Positions 1-12,039 of a DNA stretch of 64,000 nucleotides are shown one piece after another. The notes under the pieces are model-generated. The model was not told where the DNA came from and ran no database searches. It saw only the letters and a list, made by a program, of their open reading frames with translations. The stretch's first letter is position 1. Every line of letters begins with the position of its first letter. Source of the stretch: Cryptomeria japonica (lineage: Eukaryota; Streptophyta; Pinopsida; Cupressales; Cupressaceae). Made by a program: the position numbers and the translations under genes. The stretch is taken from contig NC_081414.1 in assembly GCF_030272615.1 (NCBI RefSeq), forward strand, positions 768,190,153 through 768,254,152. The letters are read 5' to 3'.

Positions 1-1080
1 AGTCCATCCAATTCAAATCAGTGTGAAACCTCTAAGCATAAGGGCAAAGGAAATCAGAAAGGCAAAAAGAAACCTACCACCATCCACAAGTGTAAGGACT
101 CTAGAATCCCTGCAAGTTGCAATGTAGATGGGAAAACTAGAGAAAATTTCCGGTACCTGTAATGTCCTATTTTAAAATTCCTCATTTTTCCTAAAATAAA
201 TAGCCCTAACTCACAATAATGACTGCATAATTAATTATAAATATAAATTTATTCTAAAGATTAAAAAAGTATGGATTTAAAGCTTATAATCTATCTCTAA
301 AAATATAAAACTTATCCTTTAGCCTCTGCTGTAATTCTTCTTTCAAATTTGCAACTGTCTCCCTTTGTATAAAGTCTTTGAAATGTTTCTAGTTTCTGCC
401 CAAGTTAGGGCTTTTCATCCACTAACTTGACAAAAGAAATTAAGGATTTCCGTACTTAAATTTCAATCCTGGAGTGGTTTCCTTCTCAGGCTGTTAGAAT
501 ATTGATTCATACTCCACAAGGAGTGATAAATAAATATAAAATGTATTCTTCCAGTGATAGCATTTTCATTTGCTTGGTCTTCTTCAAATAACCCTTTTCC
601 CTCAAGAGTCACAACTATTTGCATTTCTCTTACTAATTATAATTCCCCATTATTATTTTACTTAATTCTTCCTTAAAGAAATCGTATGATTAAATTTTTC
701 TATTTAGTATTTTAATTTTTTTTTAATCTTCTTCATATGTCTTTATGTGAATAAGATTTCTTGGGGTTAATCTTATTTTAGTTTCAAGGAGGGGAGATTA
801 CAGTACCTTCCCACCAAGCAAAGAAGCTCATAAATGAGAGCAAGAAATTATAAAGCTACTCATGAAGTCTAAGAAAGAAGCTATATCAGAAAGAAACTTC
901 ACAAGCAAGTTGCAACAAGAAACAAAATCAAAAAAAGGAATAGCTTATCCAAAAATTAAACTAGGTATTTCAAGAGCAACGAGACTTGCCACCAAGAGGA
1001 ATCCATTGCCCAACATTTAGTTATATGGCCAATCCGTTTTGGAATCCAATGAGATAAAGATGCAACTCCAAGACTCCCAG
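1..1080. other. No gene supported; AT-rich, possible retroelement remnant at the extreme left
   Basis: The first 170 bases translate on the plus strand to a Lys/Gly-rich stretch that could be the tail of a retroelement gag or of LINE ORF1, but it has no zinc knuckle or other diagnostic motif. The rest is AT-rich and full of stop codons. Positions 785-1080 may be the upstream part of the Ty3 polymerase relic that follows, but I cannot align it convincingly. Confidence 0.3.
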
Positions 1081-1700
1081 AAGAAGGTGTGATCTTCATG
1101 CAGTTTGCCAACTGTGGTGGTGCAAAATAAGTATAAAACATGGAGGATATGTATCAACTATAAGAATTTGAACAACATCACTAACCAAAATATGTGTACA
1201 ATTGTCCAAGGATTGCTGACTTTTTGACCAATTGCAATTTGCCAAGTAGTTCGAAAAGTTGGACTTGAAATCAACTTACCATATAGTTTGTGTAAAGACA
1301 AGTGGAAGAACACATTCAAAACAAAATAAGGATTGTATGATTGTTTTTTTTTTCCAGTTGGACTTGCAGTGTGCATTCACAACATTCATGAGTGTGATAT
1401 GTTATATCTTTCAGCCATTCATGGATTCTTGTGTAATAGCATTTAAGGATGGCATCCTAGTTGTGGCAATACATGGGAAAAGACATCCACCATTATTCAT
1501 ACTATTATGCACGTTAGATTTTTCATGTTTTGAAACAGTTCAGTGTCCATTGATATAGAAGACTACAGAAGAATTCCTATAATAATATGGGCCCACGTTT
1601 AAGGACCATTTATCCATCTTCTATCCCTAAAAAAATTCATAAAAGACCCCTCAGCATTCATTGTTAGATCACCTCCAGAATAGAGGTCCATGAACAAAGC
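1081..1700 (+). pseudogene. Relic of Ty3/gypsy reverse transcriptase
   Basis: Read in three plus-strand frames, this stretch follows the usual order of a Ty3 reverse transcriptase. A WRICINYKNLNNIT segment near 1140 corresponds to the W-R-x-C-x-D-Y-R-x-L-N block. LDLKSTYH near 1260 corresponds to the D-L-x-S-G-Y-H block. A degraded FIDSxVVxxLDDIL-like segment follows near 1415-1460. The catalytic YxDD is not preserved (AFKDGIL occupies that place). Frameshifts and stops occur throughout, so it cannot be expressed. It is on the opposite strand to the host exon at 2811-3219 and would lie inside its first intron if that gene continues leftward. No LTRs were recognised around it. Confidence 0.6.
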
Positions 1701-2810
1701 TATCTCCTACCAACAGTTATTCCACTGAACTTGCATATAAGGTGTAGGAATTCTCATATAAAATTAAAATATGTTGTACAAATGATCAATTACTAGGTTA
1801 CACTCAGAATCTGGCAAACATATTCTTCTCGATTTAGTTTGCTTGTGTTAGAAATCACACTCATTTTCCTGTAAAAGGTAGACTTTCCTGGACCAACAGG
1901 CCACTAAAGTAGAAAACCGGTTGTCTAGAACATGGTTTCTAAGACAAACTTGTCACATTTCTTTCCAAAAACTTAGGTATAAGTGTTAGTTGACTTATCC
2001 GTAATAGGAACAACTTGCCCATGGCTTCCTTTAATGTCTAGTGGGTGTTATAATCTACCTAATAAAAAAATTAAAATGGGAATATATTTATGAGAAACTT
2101 GGATGAATATTTCATAAAATTCTCCGAGCAAGTTAATGATACGTTCTTGCACCATTTAAGATCAAACAATTACATTACTTTATTATTAATCTTCCATTCT
2201 TAAAATTAGATTTTGGGTATTTTTGTAGGTTGGACGCAAGGAGGCCTGTAGATATTTTTAATTATTTGGCCAATGTGCATAGCATTGACATTATATATGA
2301 AAACAATAATAATATTGGTCATAAGCTTATCATGTATGATGAGTTCATGTCGAAAATCATCCAAGTTTTTATACAGAAGAAACCAATTTCTGAATGACAA
2401 TTAAAACCAGGTTAACTATCACATCCAATTATAGGTGTTGCGAGTGTTTAAACCAAGTAAAACACCGCATCTAGTTATGGGTACGGCATCCACTGAACAA
2501 GGACAGAAACAAATCTTGGATAGACAAATATTGTATTTCAATCCAGTTAACTCCCATATCCAATTCTGAATGTAACATAGCCAACACGCAAGGGCAGATA
2601 TATAGCGTTTTAATTGGCAAACTGCTAAATGCAATTATGGGTATTACATGGAAGCAAGCTGCAAGTCTTGGATTATCAAACATTGAGAGTTTAATGTGAA
2701 TGAATTGGTAAATCCAGTATAAGGGCAAAATCCAAGATGAATCTGATTGACAAGGTACCCACTAAAATAAATGCTGTAAAGGAATTACCCAATTAAATAA
2801 AAAGTCGTAC
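1701..2810 (-). other. Probable first intron of the exon at 2811-3219; no further exon recognised
   Basis: The minus strand shows a splice donor at 2810-2809 (exon ...GACG, then GTACGA). Reading on from there I find only AT-rich sequence with short, low-complexity open frames and no recognisable second exon. If the gene is real its next exon lies beyond the window, consistent with the long introns of large plant genomes. Confidence 0.35.
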
Positions 2811-3219
2811 CGTCATAGCTGCTAGACTCTATACTCTGTTTTAACTGCCTGCGTATGTCATATGCTCTAGAAGACACCCTCTTCACAAATTTATCAGAAG
2901 TCTCTGGAATTTGGTCGTCCATGTGAATAGCCTCGTCCATAGCATCATCCGAGCCATCCTCTTTGCTATTGCTAGTTCCATTCCCACCAACTTCACACTG
3001 CTGCTGCTTCTTTCTTTTATAGGGTTTCAGAACCCATGAGGGCAAATTCCAGTAGGATATTCTGAGAGCATTATTCGCATTAATTATGGTATTACATTGA
3101 TAAATTGGAATTTTTCTCGTTCCTCCTCCCTGCGATAATATTAATTTTTTGGGACAGAATTGGAAGTTATTATTCGGGATGAATTTGTTGGTCGGTGAAT
3201 TAAGGAATATTACACCCAT
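2811..3219 (-). CDS. First coding exon of a host gene, probable plastid-targeted protein of unknown function
   Basis: An open frame of 136 codons plus one base runs from an ATG at 3219-3217 to a donor site G|GTACGA at 2811/2810. The frame stays open upstream of 3219 but contains no other ATG, and this ATG has a strong context (GGCAATGGG). Residues 1-60 are rich in Asn, Ser, Lys and Arg with few acids, as in a chloroplast transit peptide. A Lys-rich patch (KPYKRKKQQQ) and an acidic linker follow. The last 30 residues (SDKFVKRVSSRAYDIRRQLK) look like the start of a folded, helical domain. The split codon G|TN would give Val next. The ending reminds me of plastid proteins that carry DUF3110, but this is recollection, not a search result. 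Codon use and lack of stops set it apart from its surroundings. Confidence 0.6.
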
Positions 3220-3344
3220 TGCCTCACTAGTACTAGTAGCGGAGGCTTTGATTCGGTAGGCATTGGAAGAGGAAATAGTCGAACGAATTACCAAACTCTT
3301 AAACCAGTATGTGACTTTTGCTAACGCGAGTGAAAATAGTGGAA

Positions 3345-3351
3345 TTTTATA
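3345..3351 (-). promoter_or_regulatory. TATA box of the exon at 2811-3219
   Basis: The minus strand reads GGTTATAAAATTCC here, about 125 bases upstream of the ATG at 3219. A start of transcription 25-35 bases downstream would leave a 5' leader of roughly 90-100 bases, a normal size for a plant gene. Its presence supports the choice of start codon. Confidence 0.45.
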
Positions 3352-6300
3352 ACCAGTTTTGCCACGTAAACATTAGAAAGCATGTGGTCGTGGGGATTAC
3401 TAGACTTGCGGAATAATATTTGTTTTTTATTTTTTTAATCACCACTGCCCACCCATCATAACATTGTTGTTGTCAACCAATGGGACATTCTTGTATGATA
3501 TAGGAAAGTAATGTTTGGGAATTGAGTATATGTATATAATGATAAAAATATGATTTGGTGAAAAAAATAAATAAGGTTGGATTATAAATTTAAAAAAAAA
3601 TTATAGTTTAAAAAAGAATTATAAAGAAAAGAAGAAAAATAGTTTGAATCGTAATGTAGAACAATCTCAAAGACGTAGCAACAAAAGTTAACAGATTATA
3701 GAGTGTAGTCCTCAACATTTGAATAAACTTTGTAGTTGTTTAGAACAACGAATATCTATTTGGTAGAGTTGTATAAACTTTGTAGTTGTGTGGAGCAATG
3801 AATATCTCTTTGGTAGAGCTTTAAAAATTATATAAAGTTAGATTTGTTTTGCTATTTTTTTATTTTATTTTTTATACAAATATTTTAATACATTTAGTTT
3901 TCTCTATTTATTTACATAGTTTTATACATTTGTCTTATCATACTACTTGTCACACTTATATATGCACCTACTTCTAGTGAATCATTTGTCACTTAGATTT
4001 TACTTCTTTTACTTCTATCTTGGACCGTAAACTTCTCCATTTTCAATTTCAAATTTCAAATTTTGACAAATTGGCCCCCCTTCAGCCCTCTATTTTGATT
4101 CAACTATCTACATGTTTGGTGTGACTTAATGTTATGTACCAACATCTAGAGACCTTTAACATATTCATTCTAGTTATTATATGTTATAGTATTCATCTCC
4201 AAATAAAGCATCATATAGCATTTGAGTAATTAATAGTGACACATATAGTGCCCCTAGCATGTGTCATGCATGCACTTTTGATGTTGATGTTAGTTTTGTA
4301 TCAGGGATTTTGATAATGTGTTATGGGATATGTGTATTGTGTTTTTTTATACCAAACTTGTTCATGTGGCCTTGCATGCCTCTTTAGGTGTTATGATTAT
4401 GTACTTTGGATATTTGTGTTATGATTTTATAGATTTTTATCTCTAGATGTGATGTTTTAGATTACCATTGATGTAATTTCTAGTGAGATATTATAACAAC
4501 ATTAAAAAATATCATGTATTATGAGATGTATGCATCATGATTTTATACATTTGGACTAAAATGGTGTTTCAAATCCACCACTCTTTACTATAATATGTAA
4601 TTATGATAAGTTCTATTGAGCTCAATATTGTGATTGTTATTCTACATCTAAATATCTAAACAATGCAAGTGTTAGAAGATTTTCATAACATTGGTGGATA
4701 TCTATGTTATGGTTTGGTTACTTTGTATTGGATGAGTATGACTAATATTTCATTATGTAGTGTGGGTTATTCCCTAATGATGATGAAATCATTGGCAATT
4801 GGTTTGGGTTAAATATGGTATGATTTATGTGTCTCTCTTTCTCACTCAAAGTGGGCCATGAGATGTATCATATGCAACCATGTAAGCCTTGATCTATATC
4901 AAATAATTACAAAGCCTAGAATCACATGTAAACCGATAAATATGTTGAAGTGTTTACCCAATATTTATGTTTTATATCATTTAATTATTTTATGTATAAT
5001 TTTTGTATTCTTGCTATTTATTTTATTTAACTAATTTTATTAAAATTGTGGGAAAGCTCGTATAGAGCATTAGAAATTGAGGAAAGGGGACTCTTCATTT
5101 GTTGTGTTTTAGTTTTGGCTTCTCCTCTTCTTCTTTTTTGTATTTGAAGGCATTTAGGAGCTACATTTTGAAAAAGGTTTTAGGAGGTGGAATCCTTGCA
5201 TGTTGGAATAAGATTTTGAAGGAACTTCTTGTATGTATTTGTGGAAGGAGCTTCTCTTTGGATAGTAACTTTATTCTTGATTGTGATGCTTTTGGTGGGA
5301 GGTAAGGGTTTCAATCTCCATATTGTGTTTAAAATATTCTTGATTTTATGTCAAGCTCACCTAAAGTGATGCATTAGGCATCTTTATAAGAATTGTCACT
5401 TAAATAAAGAGTTTCACCTATCACTATGGCTCACCAAGAATGCCATTAATGAGCTTAAATTGAATGCAATAAAATGAAAAGAAATATTTAAATACTTCTT
5501 AACACCTATGAGCCCGTGCCAGGTCTACAAGATCTTCATAGGTTAGACAACACCATTATTTGTATTTTTTGGACATCTTATCAATAAATCCTAATTTTTC
5601 AAGTTGGGTAGTTGCTTTCACCTATTGAATGTGGATATTCAAGGACAAACCTCCTCTAGCTTCTTATTTCAAAGATTACATTTATGTTAAAGATTAAGTA
5701 TTGATGCATTTGTATTGTATTCCAATATTTTGTTAAATGTGAAACCGATAGAAATTCACTCGAATATATTGTTGACCTTTCATGTTTTTTGTGTACAAAC
5801 TCATTTTATGTGTTATGGATGTTTTAGATCGAATACATTTCACATGAATATTGGTCATTGGTTTTATAAATATTAATATTTTATATGAATATTTAGTTAA
5901 GGGTCATTACAATATCTCAGCTAGGATTTTATTTTTGTGGCATCTTAGGTCTCGACCTTGGTAGATACTGTAAGAATTGTGTTTTATGTTTAACACCATG
6001 GCACAAAATAGACCTTTATGAAAAATATGTGGCTTGTTATTCAAAATGTTACATTTTATGTGGTAGTAGAGACATGATCATTTAAAGTATGTGAAACTAA
6101 TTTAGGTGGCTAACAAGTAGTTTCACTTAGCAATACATTAATTTTCTCAATTTTTGTGAGATTTTCTTGAAGCATCCCTCAACAAATACAAATTGTCTCC
6201 ACATTTTTATCTATAAACTTTTGAAGATAGCAAAACCCTAACAATTTTTTCATTAAAAATTATTAAATTTCATATCCATAAATCTTTCTAAAAAATATTA

Positions 6301-7142
6301 TGTTTTAAAAGGTTTTGAAACCAATACATTTGTTTACCACTTTCAAGTAAAGTGATGAATTCATGTAGATTTTTTTTCATTGCAAGCAAAAAATGTAGGA
6401 TGCTACATAAGATATATATTTCATTTGCATAGAAATATATAAATCATTTTTCGACAAATAAACTTCTCAGTTGACCCCATTCTCATTTTAATAGGCATTA
6501 TTTTGTGGTATAACCTACAAAAGTTCTTGTGGGACAACCTACAAAAGTTTTTGTAGTTTAAGTCTATTTATAGTTCGAAAAAACTTTTTTGCTCATGTGT
6601 GGTGGATTTCAATGTGTACTTTCTACCTAATTATATATGAGCCATACAATTATTCCTACAAATATTTGAAAGCCATTATACATTTATTTTCTTTGTCTAG
6701 GTGCTAAAATAATAGTGAGGTTTAACTTGTTCATTTATTGTCATATTTTGTCAATGATATATTATTATGGATGAAATATGTTGAAAACGAATGATTATAA
6801 ATGGAAAACTTACAAAATATCTTGCATGGATTTTATTTTATAAGAACAAATAAAGGGAAAAAGTTCCAATGGTTATATTATCTAAGGTGGTCAAATGTGG
6901 TATGTTTTTGAAAGAATGCAAGAAAGATTACAATAAAATAACAATCAATTAACAATCAAGTAGAGAGCATCCTAACATCACAACATATAACTAATAAATT
7001 ATTGCCACAATAGAAAACAAGTATGATATCCTGACAAAAACCACAGAACTAACATATTCAGTCAATATAGCACAAGATTAACAACAAAAGACACTTTCAA
7101 CCATAGCATAGATACTTAATTCTTGCAACCAACCTAGAAAGT
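3352..7142. other. AT-rich intergenic DNA, no gene or element recognised
   Basis: This 3.8 kb is AT-rich on both strands. Its open frames are short and of low complexity. A frame at 5099-5305 is Ser/Leu/Phe-rich without domain features. The only structures I note are a two-copy tandem repeat (3722-3823) and a smaller duplicated AACCTACAAAAGT segment at 6513-6560. Confidence 0.6.
3722..3823. repeat. Two-copy tandem repeat, about 51-bp unit
   Basis: Each unit contains TAAACTTTGTAGTTGT, then GAATATCT, then TTGGTAGAG. The copies differ at several positions, so the duplication is not recent. No function is apparent. Confidence 0.6.
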
Positions 7143-7698
7143 TTACAAACATTGTAAAATCTTAGTGTGATGAATATAACAGTTATGACAATGAATATTC
7201 TTGAATAACAACAATGGAACAATCATATTCCAAGAATACTCAACTGAAGAAAGAGCAATTAACTTTGTAGTAGCGACCTTAGACCTTGAGAGATACATCA
7301 AATCCACTTGATGTTTGGTTTGTTGAATTGAAATTTCATCTTTAGATTCTTCCCTTGTATCACAAAAGGTCATCATATTTTGAATTTTAGCATTTGTTGA
7401 AGTTGTTTTGCACATAAAATATCATGTTGGCAAAGCTAAAGCAACTGAAACTTGATCCTATCTAAGTGATTTTTTATCTTAATTTTCCCTTCGGCTCCTC
7501 CATACAATTGAGAATGCAAAGACACGGGTTGGAATATGATGTCATAGTAAAATCTTAGCATTTCACTTTCTTGATGAATATCATGGTTTGAAAACATGGC
7601 CATACATCTTCTTTTCCAAATATTAATTAAAATAATATGCCTCAAAGAATTAGAAAAAATGTTCCTCTAAAGATTTCAACCCAAAAGAGCCTCTTTCC
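7143..7698. other. Non-coding flank of the short non-LTR insertion
   Basis: Two minus-strand open frames (7143-7415 and 7436-7645) are present, but neither matches a retroelement or host domain I can name and both contain low-complexity stretches. The left copy of the 17-bp target duplication of the next element is at 7699-7715. Confidence 0.4.
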
Positions 7699-7715
7699 AA
7701 CATAAATCCTGATAA

Positions 7716-9234
7716 TGGAGAGTGGGAGAGCGGGAGTGGGAGCGGGAGGGGTTTCCTGCGAAGGAGTTGCTGAAGATGGGGAAGATGGTGTTGCGGATGA
7801 GGATGATTTCCTCCCTCTCCTCCTTTCACCTTCCATGTCGTCTAATGGGGCTCTTCGTGGCTCTTCTTTGCTGGATTGGTGGGTGGAGGAGTTTGGTTCA
7901 GAGGAAGGAGTGGAGGTTGCGGCAGCGATGGAGGTGTTTTGGCAAGGGTTTTTTGTGGCCTATGTTTTTGGTCATCGGGGGTGTGCGGTGGTTCCTGTCA
8001 ATGGCCTTTTTTCTGCTCTTTCTTTGGTGGGGGGTGTTCTCCTGCCTGTGTCTGGGATGGTGTTTGGGCAGATCTGGGACCTTAGCGGATCTCTTGTGGA
8101 GAGGCTCTTTGTGTTCTCTCATTTCCTTTGTGCTGAGGATTTGTTGTTGTTCAGGCCTTTGGCGCTTTGGTTCTTCGAAGGAGCTTCCTTTTTTGGTTCT
8201 TCTTTGTTAGGCTACTCTCCTATGGAGGTGGAGAGTTGTCTTTGGTGTGAACCTTTGAGAGGGGTTTCTTGGCTCTTGCTCTTTTCCCCTCCTTGTCTGT
8301 TAGAGGTGACCATATTTCCTATGGAGGTGGACATTTGGTGGAGGGGAAAGGGTTGGTTTCTGCTTGCTACTGGAGAGTGTTGGTTGTTGTCTTTTTGCTT
8401 CAATCTTCATCCTATAGAGGTGGAGCTCTTTCCTATTGAGGTGGAGAGATAGAATGTTGGGGATTTTCGAATTTTGGTGCTCCTCTTGCTATTGGTTATG
8501 GATGTATGTTTCTTCTCTCATGGGAGTCTCCTTGGGTGGGTTTGGAAGTTCTTTTTTCCAGACTTCCAGCTTGTCTCCTAGACTGGTTCCTTTTTGTTGT
8601 TTCTTGGTTTGGCCTCCTTCCTTCTGGTTTTTGGGGTTTTTGTTCCCCCTATTTCTAGTTGTGGGTTCCTGGTTTATCCTATAGGCAGGTCGGTAGCTAA
8701 TAATTTTAAAGGGCATAGTCTATCTTTCTGTTGTCTTTGTTTTGGGGATAATCCTATGTTTGGAGTTCTGAGCCATCATTTAAGGTTGAGGGTGCCTGGA
8801 AAAACCCCTGGTTGTTGGTTTTGGGTTCCATTTTAAAACCCAGTTTGAAGGTTGAGGGAGCCTTTCAAAACCCCTACTGGCCAGATTCAAATCGTATGAA
8901 TATCTGTTGTAATTTGGTGTTATTATTGAAGGTTAGGGGTACCTTTCAAAACCTCGATAGTTGGCTAAGGGTGCTTGTTATACCCTCGATTATTACTGTT
9001 TTGTGTTATAGTTTGGAGCTGTAGCTTTGTTGGGTGTGGCATGTCTATGCTGGTTGTTGCTGGTTTTAGTCATCTTTGCTAGATTTTGGCTGCGGTTTTT
9101 CATTGTTTATTTCTTTTAGCAGTCTGCTTTGTTGGGTTCTAGATCCCGGTAAAATCTATTGGGTTTCGGGTCCCTCCAAAACCTGTTGTATGGGGTTTCG
9201 GGTCCCCTCAAAACCTGTTTTTCCCCTAATCAAA
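7716..9234 (+). mobile_element. Short non-LTR retrotransposon-like insertion, copy 1
   Basis: The segment is flanked by a perfect 17-bp direct repeat, AACATAAATCCTGATAA, at 7699-7715 and 9235-9251. Long, variable target duplications of this kind are typical of LINE/SINE-type insertion. It starts with a G/A-rich stretch (GGAGAGTGGGAGAGCGGGAG), has a C/T- and G/T-rich body unlike the AT-rich surroundings, and ends TTTTTCCCCTAATCAAA with only a very short A run. A 245-codon plus-strand frame (7715-8452) is not kept open in copy 2 and resembles no known protein, so I regard the element as non-coding and non-autonomous. The word CCTATNGAGGTGGA recurs near 8219, 8319, 8410 and 8431. The 3' third is an array of GGTT...AACC hairpins. 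A LINE 3' end lacking its ORFs is an alternative reading. Confidence 0.7.
8784..9215 (+). repeat. Array of GGTT...GGG...CC...AAAACC hairpin motifs in the 3' part of copy 1
   Basis: At least five related motifs occur, at about 8784, 8850, 8931, 9161 and 9193. Each starts GGTT, has GGG soon after, then CC or CCC, and ends CAAAACC or AAAACC, so GGTT(T) can pair with (A)AACC and GGG with CCC. The last two are GGGTTTCGGGTCCC followed by CAAAACCTG. The same motifs occur in the same order in copy 2, ending at 15573. Confidence 0.55.
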
Positions 9235-9809
9235 AACATAAATCCTGATAAAAAATGGCAAAAACATATCTAAAGATAACATTCGACTTTCTTTTGGTCC
9301 ATGAGTAGTCTCAAAATATTTTAACCCCATCCCTCATATTAATTAATCTGACCACCTTCTTAAATAAATATTTAATATTTATTTTAACCCCATCCCTCCT
9401 ATTAATTAAACCCTATTTAATTAATTTCTTCATTTTCATCTATTTGATTAAATAAATTATTTAATTTATTTAATTAAATTCACCTAAACCTTTTCTAGCC
9501 TTTAATTAAATAAATCACTTTATTTAATTAATTCCCCTTTCTTCCTTTTAATTAAATTTAATCAACCCTTGCATATAAATAAATCTAATTAATGAATAAA
9601 AATCCCCCCACTTGTATTTATGCAAGTTGCATCTATTTTGGTTGAAATAAAGATTTTATTTTAATTAAAATCCTAAATCCCCCCACTTGCATTTTCCTAC
9701 ATCTCCCACTTGCCTCCTTAGCCTCTTTTATAGCCTTCTAGATTCTTCTAAACTATCTTAATTAGCTTTAATCCCTCTAAACATGTCCTTTCCCTAAGTT
9801 TGAGGAGGT

Positions 9810-10909
9810 TGTTATCATGCTTAAAAATCATTAATGCAGAAATAGGAAATAAGGACGAATCACCAAATCCTTAACTATCAAAGCAATTTCAAACATAAAC
9901 CAATAGAAATTAACATAAGATAAGAATAAATTCAAATAAATGAAACTCCCTCATCCATTGTGTGGTTGATGGCTCTCAGGTATTGCACCAATTTCCTGCA
10001 TACAAGTGTTTTGAAGACTGATTCTTTTTTATTCTCAAAATCTAGATTGAAATGAGAAAATGATGTCGAATTTATAGATTTTCAACACAGAGGAGGTGAG
10101 AAATAGAACTCAAGTCTTGATTGATAGTAAACTAAGATTGATTGATCAGTGGACTAGTCATGATTGATTTGTTAACAAAATTGATTGGAGAGTGAACTCA
10201 ATTGATTGACCAATAGACTGAATAGACTAGCTAGTTGACTAGATTGATTGATTAGAAGACTGGATTGATTGGAGAGATAAGTGGATTGATTGACCAGTAG
10301 ACTGAATAGATGGATTAGTCAGAAAAAGGTGATTGAGAGTTAAAAAGGATGATTGATGAGTTAACTGGGTTAACTAATTAGACAACTAATTTGATCAATC
10401 AGTTTCGATTTTAGCATGTGTTGTATGAATTTAAATTTGGTCATTCAAATGCTGAAATGCACATGAAATTAATTGAAACTCAAATTTGGGGAAAATGTGA
10501 ATTTGGTGATTTGGAATTAGATGAAATTAATTGAAATTCGAATTTGGGGAAATATGAATTTAAGAGAAATAAAATTAATTGGAATTATAATTTGGGGAAT
10601 TGGAAGGATAATTAATTAATTTAAATTATTTACATTAAATTATTTAAACTTAGGAGATTGAATTAATTAAATGATAAAGATTATTTAACTAAGGAAAAGA
10701 TCATAATTAATTAAATAATTGATGTTTAATTAATAATTGAGATATGGTTAACTGATTAAAATGATTTGAGAATGGAAATAGAATAATTAGAAGTATTGAA
10801 GGGCGATGATTAGAAGAAATAGTTAGTTTAATCAAATAATTAAAGAATTACTTAATTAAATAGATGAATAATTAGTGTAGAATTAATGAGACATTTTTAG
10901 GTGTCTACA
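9810..10909. mobile_element. Solo LTR (1,100 bp) inside the 5' LTR of A
   Basis: The insertion begins TGTTATCATG and ends GTGTCTACA. It is flanked by GAGGT (9805-9809) and GAGGC (10910-10914), a 5-bp target duplication with one change. The uninterrupted 3' LTR of A reads GAGGTCACTTC at the same place, which fixes both boundaries. There is no coding sequence, so this is what remains after recombination between two LTRs of a lost element. Confidence 0.8.
10105..10400. repeat. GATTGATTG-rich degenerate tandem repeats within the solo LTR
   Basis: The stretch repeats GATTGATTGA followed by variants of ACCAGTAGACTGAATAG many times with irregular spacing. It lies in the middle of the solo LTR, upstream of where its promoter would be expected. 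Confidence 0.55.
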
Positions 10910-11371
10910 GAGGCCACTTCTCAAATTTGGAGGAAAGTCTTCTAAATGCATTTAAGGCTATATTTTTTCAATAAGCTAACTTGTTGAGTTCCCCCAAATT
11001 TGGAAGGACTCTTACAAATTTGTCCCCAAAGTCTTCTAAACCATTAATAGTTAACTCAACCTCCCTTCATGGTTAGAGACTTTCTCTCTAACTTAACCCT
11101 CATCTAACCCAAGGGTCTTATCAAGCACCCATGGCTTTAACCTTGGTTATCCTATTAACCCTTGCACAAAATTTTACCCCTTGGGTAAAAGCTTTATCCG
11201 GTGGATAACTCTAATCTAACCTTAACTTTACCTCCTAAGGTAACCTTCATGTCTCCTCAGGCATTTAATGCCTCTTGCATCTCCTCACAAGCCACCTCTT
11301 GTTGACAATTGTCACCATTTTATTGGTGAAAATTATAAACATGGATTGAGTAACTTTCAATCCTAGCCATT

Positions 11372-11423
11372 GTTAAGATTATTTAATCTTAACCCTCCAT
11401 TGTTAAGATTATATAATCTTAAC
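11372..11423. repeat. Duplicated palindrome upstream of the TATA position in the 5' LTR of A
   Basis: GTTAAGATT-ATTT-AATCTTAAC (11372-11393) is followed by an exact 22-base palindrome, GTTAAGATTAT/ATAATCTTAAC (11402-11423). The 3' LTR has only one copy (near 53692). The duplication is therefore specific to the 5' LTR and lies about 20-70 bases upstream of the (mutated) TATA box. Confidence 0.6.
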
Positions 11424-12039
11424 CCTCCATTGCCCTATTTTCCTACAAATAGAGCTCTCATTCCTCGTTATCCATGATCCAAGTTTCATGCTTCTACATT
11501 ATAGTCTAATTTACTAAGCATTTTAGCCTCTCTTTGTTAAAATATCATCATAAACATTTAGAAGCATTTCATTTCATATCATGGAATATTCATGCTAGTA
11601 TATCATGTTAGGATAGTTTGTTAATCTCTTTCTCATATCACTATCTTCATCTTAACTTAATCATCATAGCTTTTTTAGCATATCACATAGATCTTAGAAT
11701 GCATTCATGCATATAGATCACAATATCACTCGTTCTTGGAGTTGTCATTCCTAAATCATTTGCTCAATGATCTGAGAGCAAAAAATTGACTTTAGAGATC
11801 CTATGAGATAGAGAACAATGGGACACCCCTTGGGAAGTTAAACTAGCTTAAATTAGTTTATACTTGCATTAAGAGTCTCATTGGTATGTAGGTCATTTGA
11901 TCTTGATTTATTCGTTTTGATCAACCATATTTTCCTGTGTAAAAATGTGAAAACGTTTATAGTTTAAATTAGTTTATACTTGCATAGGAACCATCTCTCA
12001 ACACGTTTAAACTTCTTTTTAGTGCATAACCTTTTCTGA

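Larger units (their letters stand above)
9318..11936 (+). repeat. 5' LTR of element A, interrupted by a solo LTR
   Basis: From about 9349 this matches the 3' LTR at 52747-54226 closely (for example AACCCCATCCCTCCTATTAA and GTTTTGATCAACCATATTTT in both). At the left edge a piece of LTR (9318-9348) is repeated and the expected TGTAGACGTAT terminus is absent, so the first bases have been rearranged. Positions 9810-10909 are a later insertion. The TATA box of the 3' copy is mutated here to TACAAATA (11444-11451). Similarity to the 3' LTR stops after TATTTTCCT at 11936. Confidence 0.8.

Noticed and set aside
5099-5305. 68-codon plus-strand frame
   Set aside because: Low-complexity Ser/Leu/Phe-rich product, no promoter or homologue recognisable, within AT-rich intergenic DNA.
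7143-7415. Possible copia RNase H (IALSSVEYSW resembles ALSSTEAEY)
   Set aside because: Only a few residues match and neither the upstream nor downstream blocks of copia RNase H are present.
7715-8452. Open frame of 245 codons on the plus strand
   Set aside because: It lies in a C/T- and G/T-rich repeat, the frame is not open in the second copy (14435-15573), and the product has no recognisable domain.
10105-10400. CRISPR-like array
   Set aside because: Repeats are degenerate, spacing is irregular, and the context is a plant LTR.
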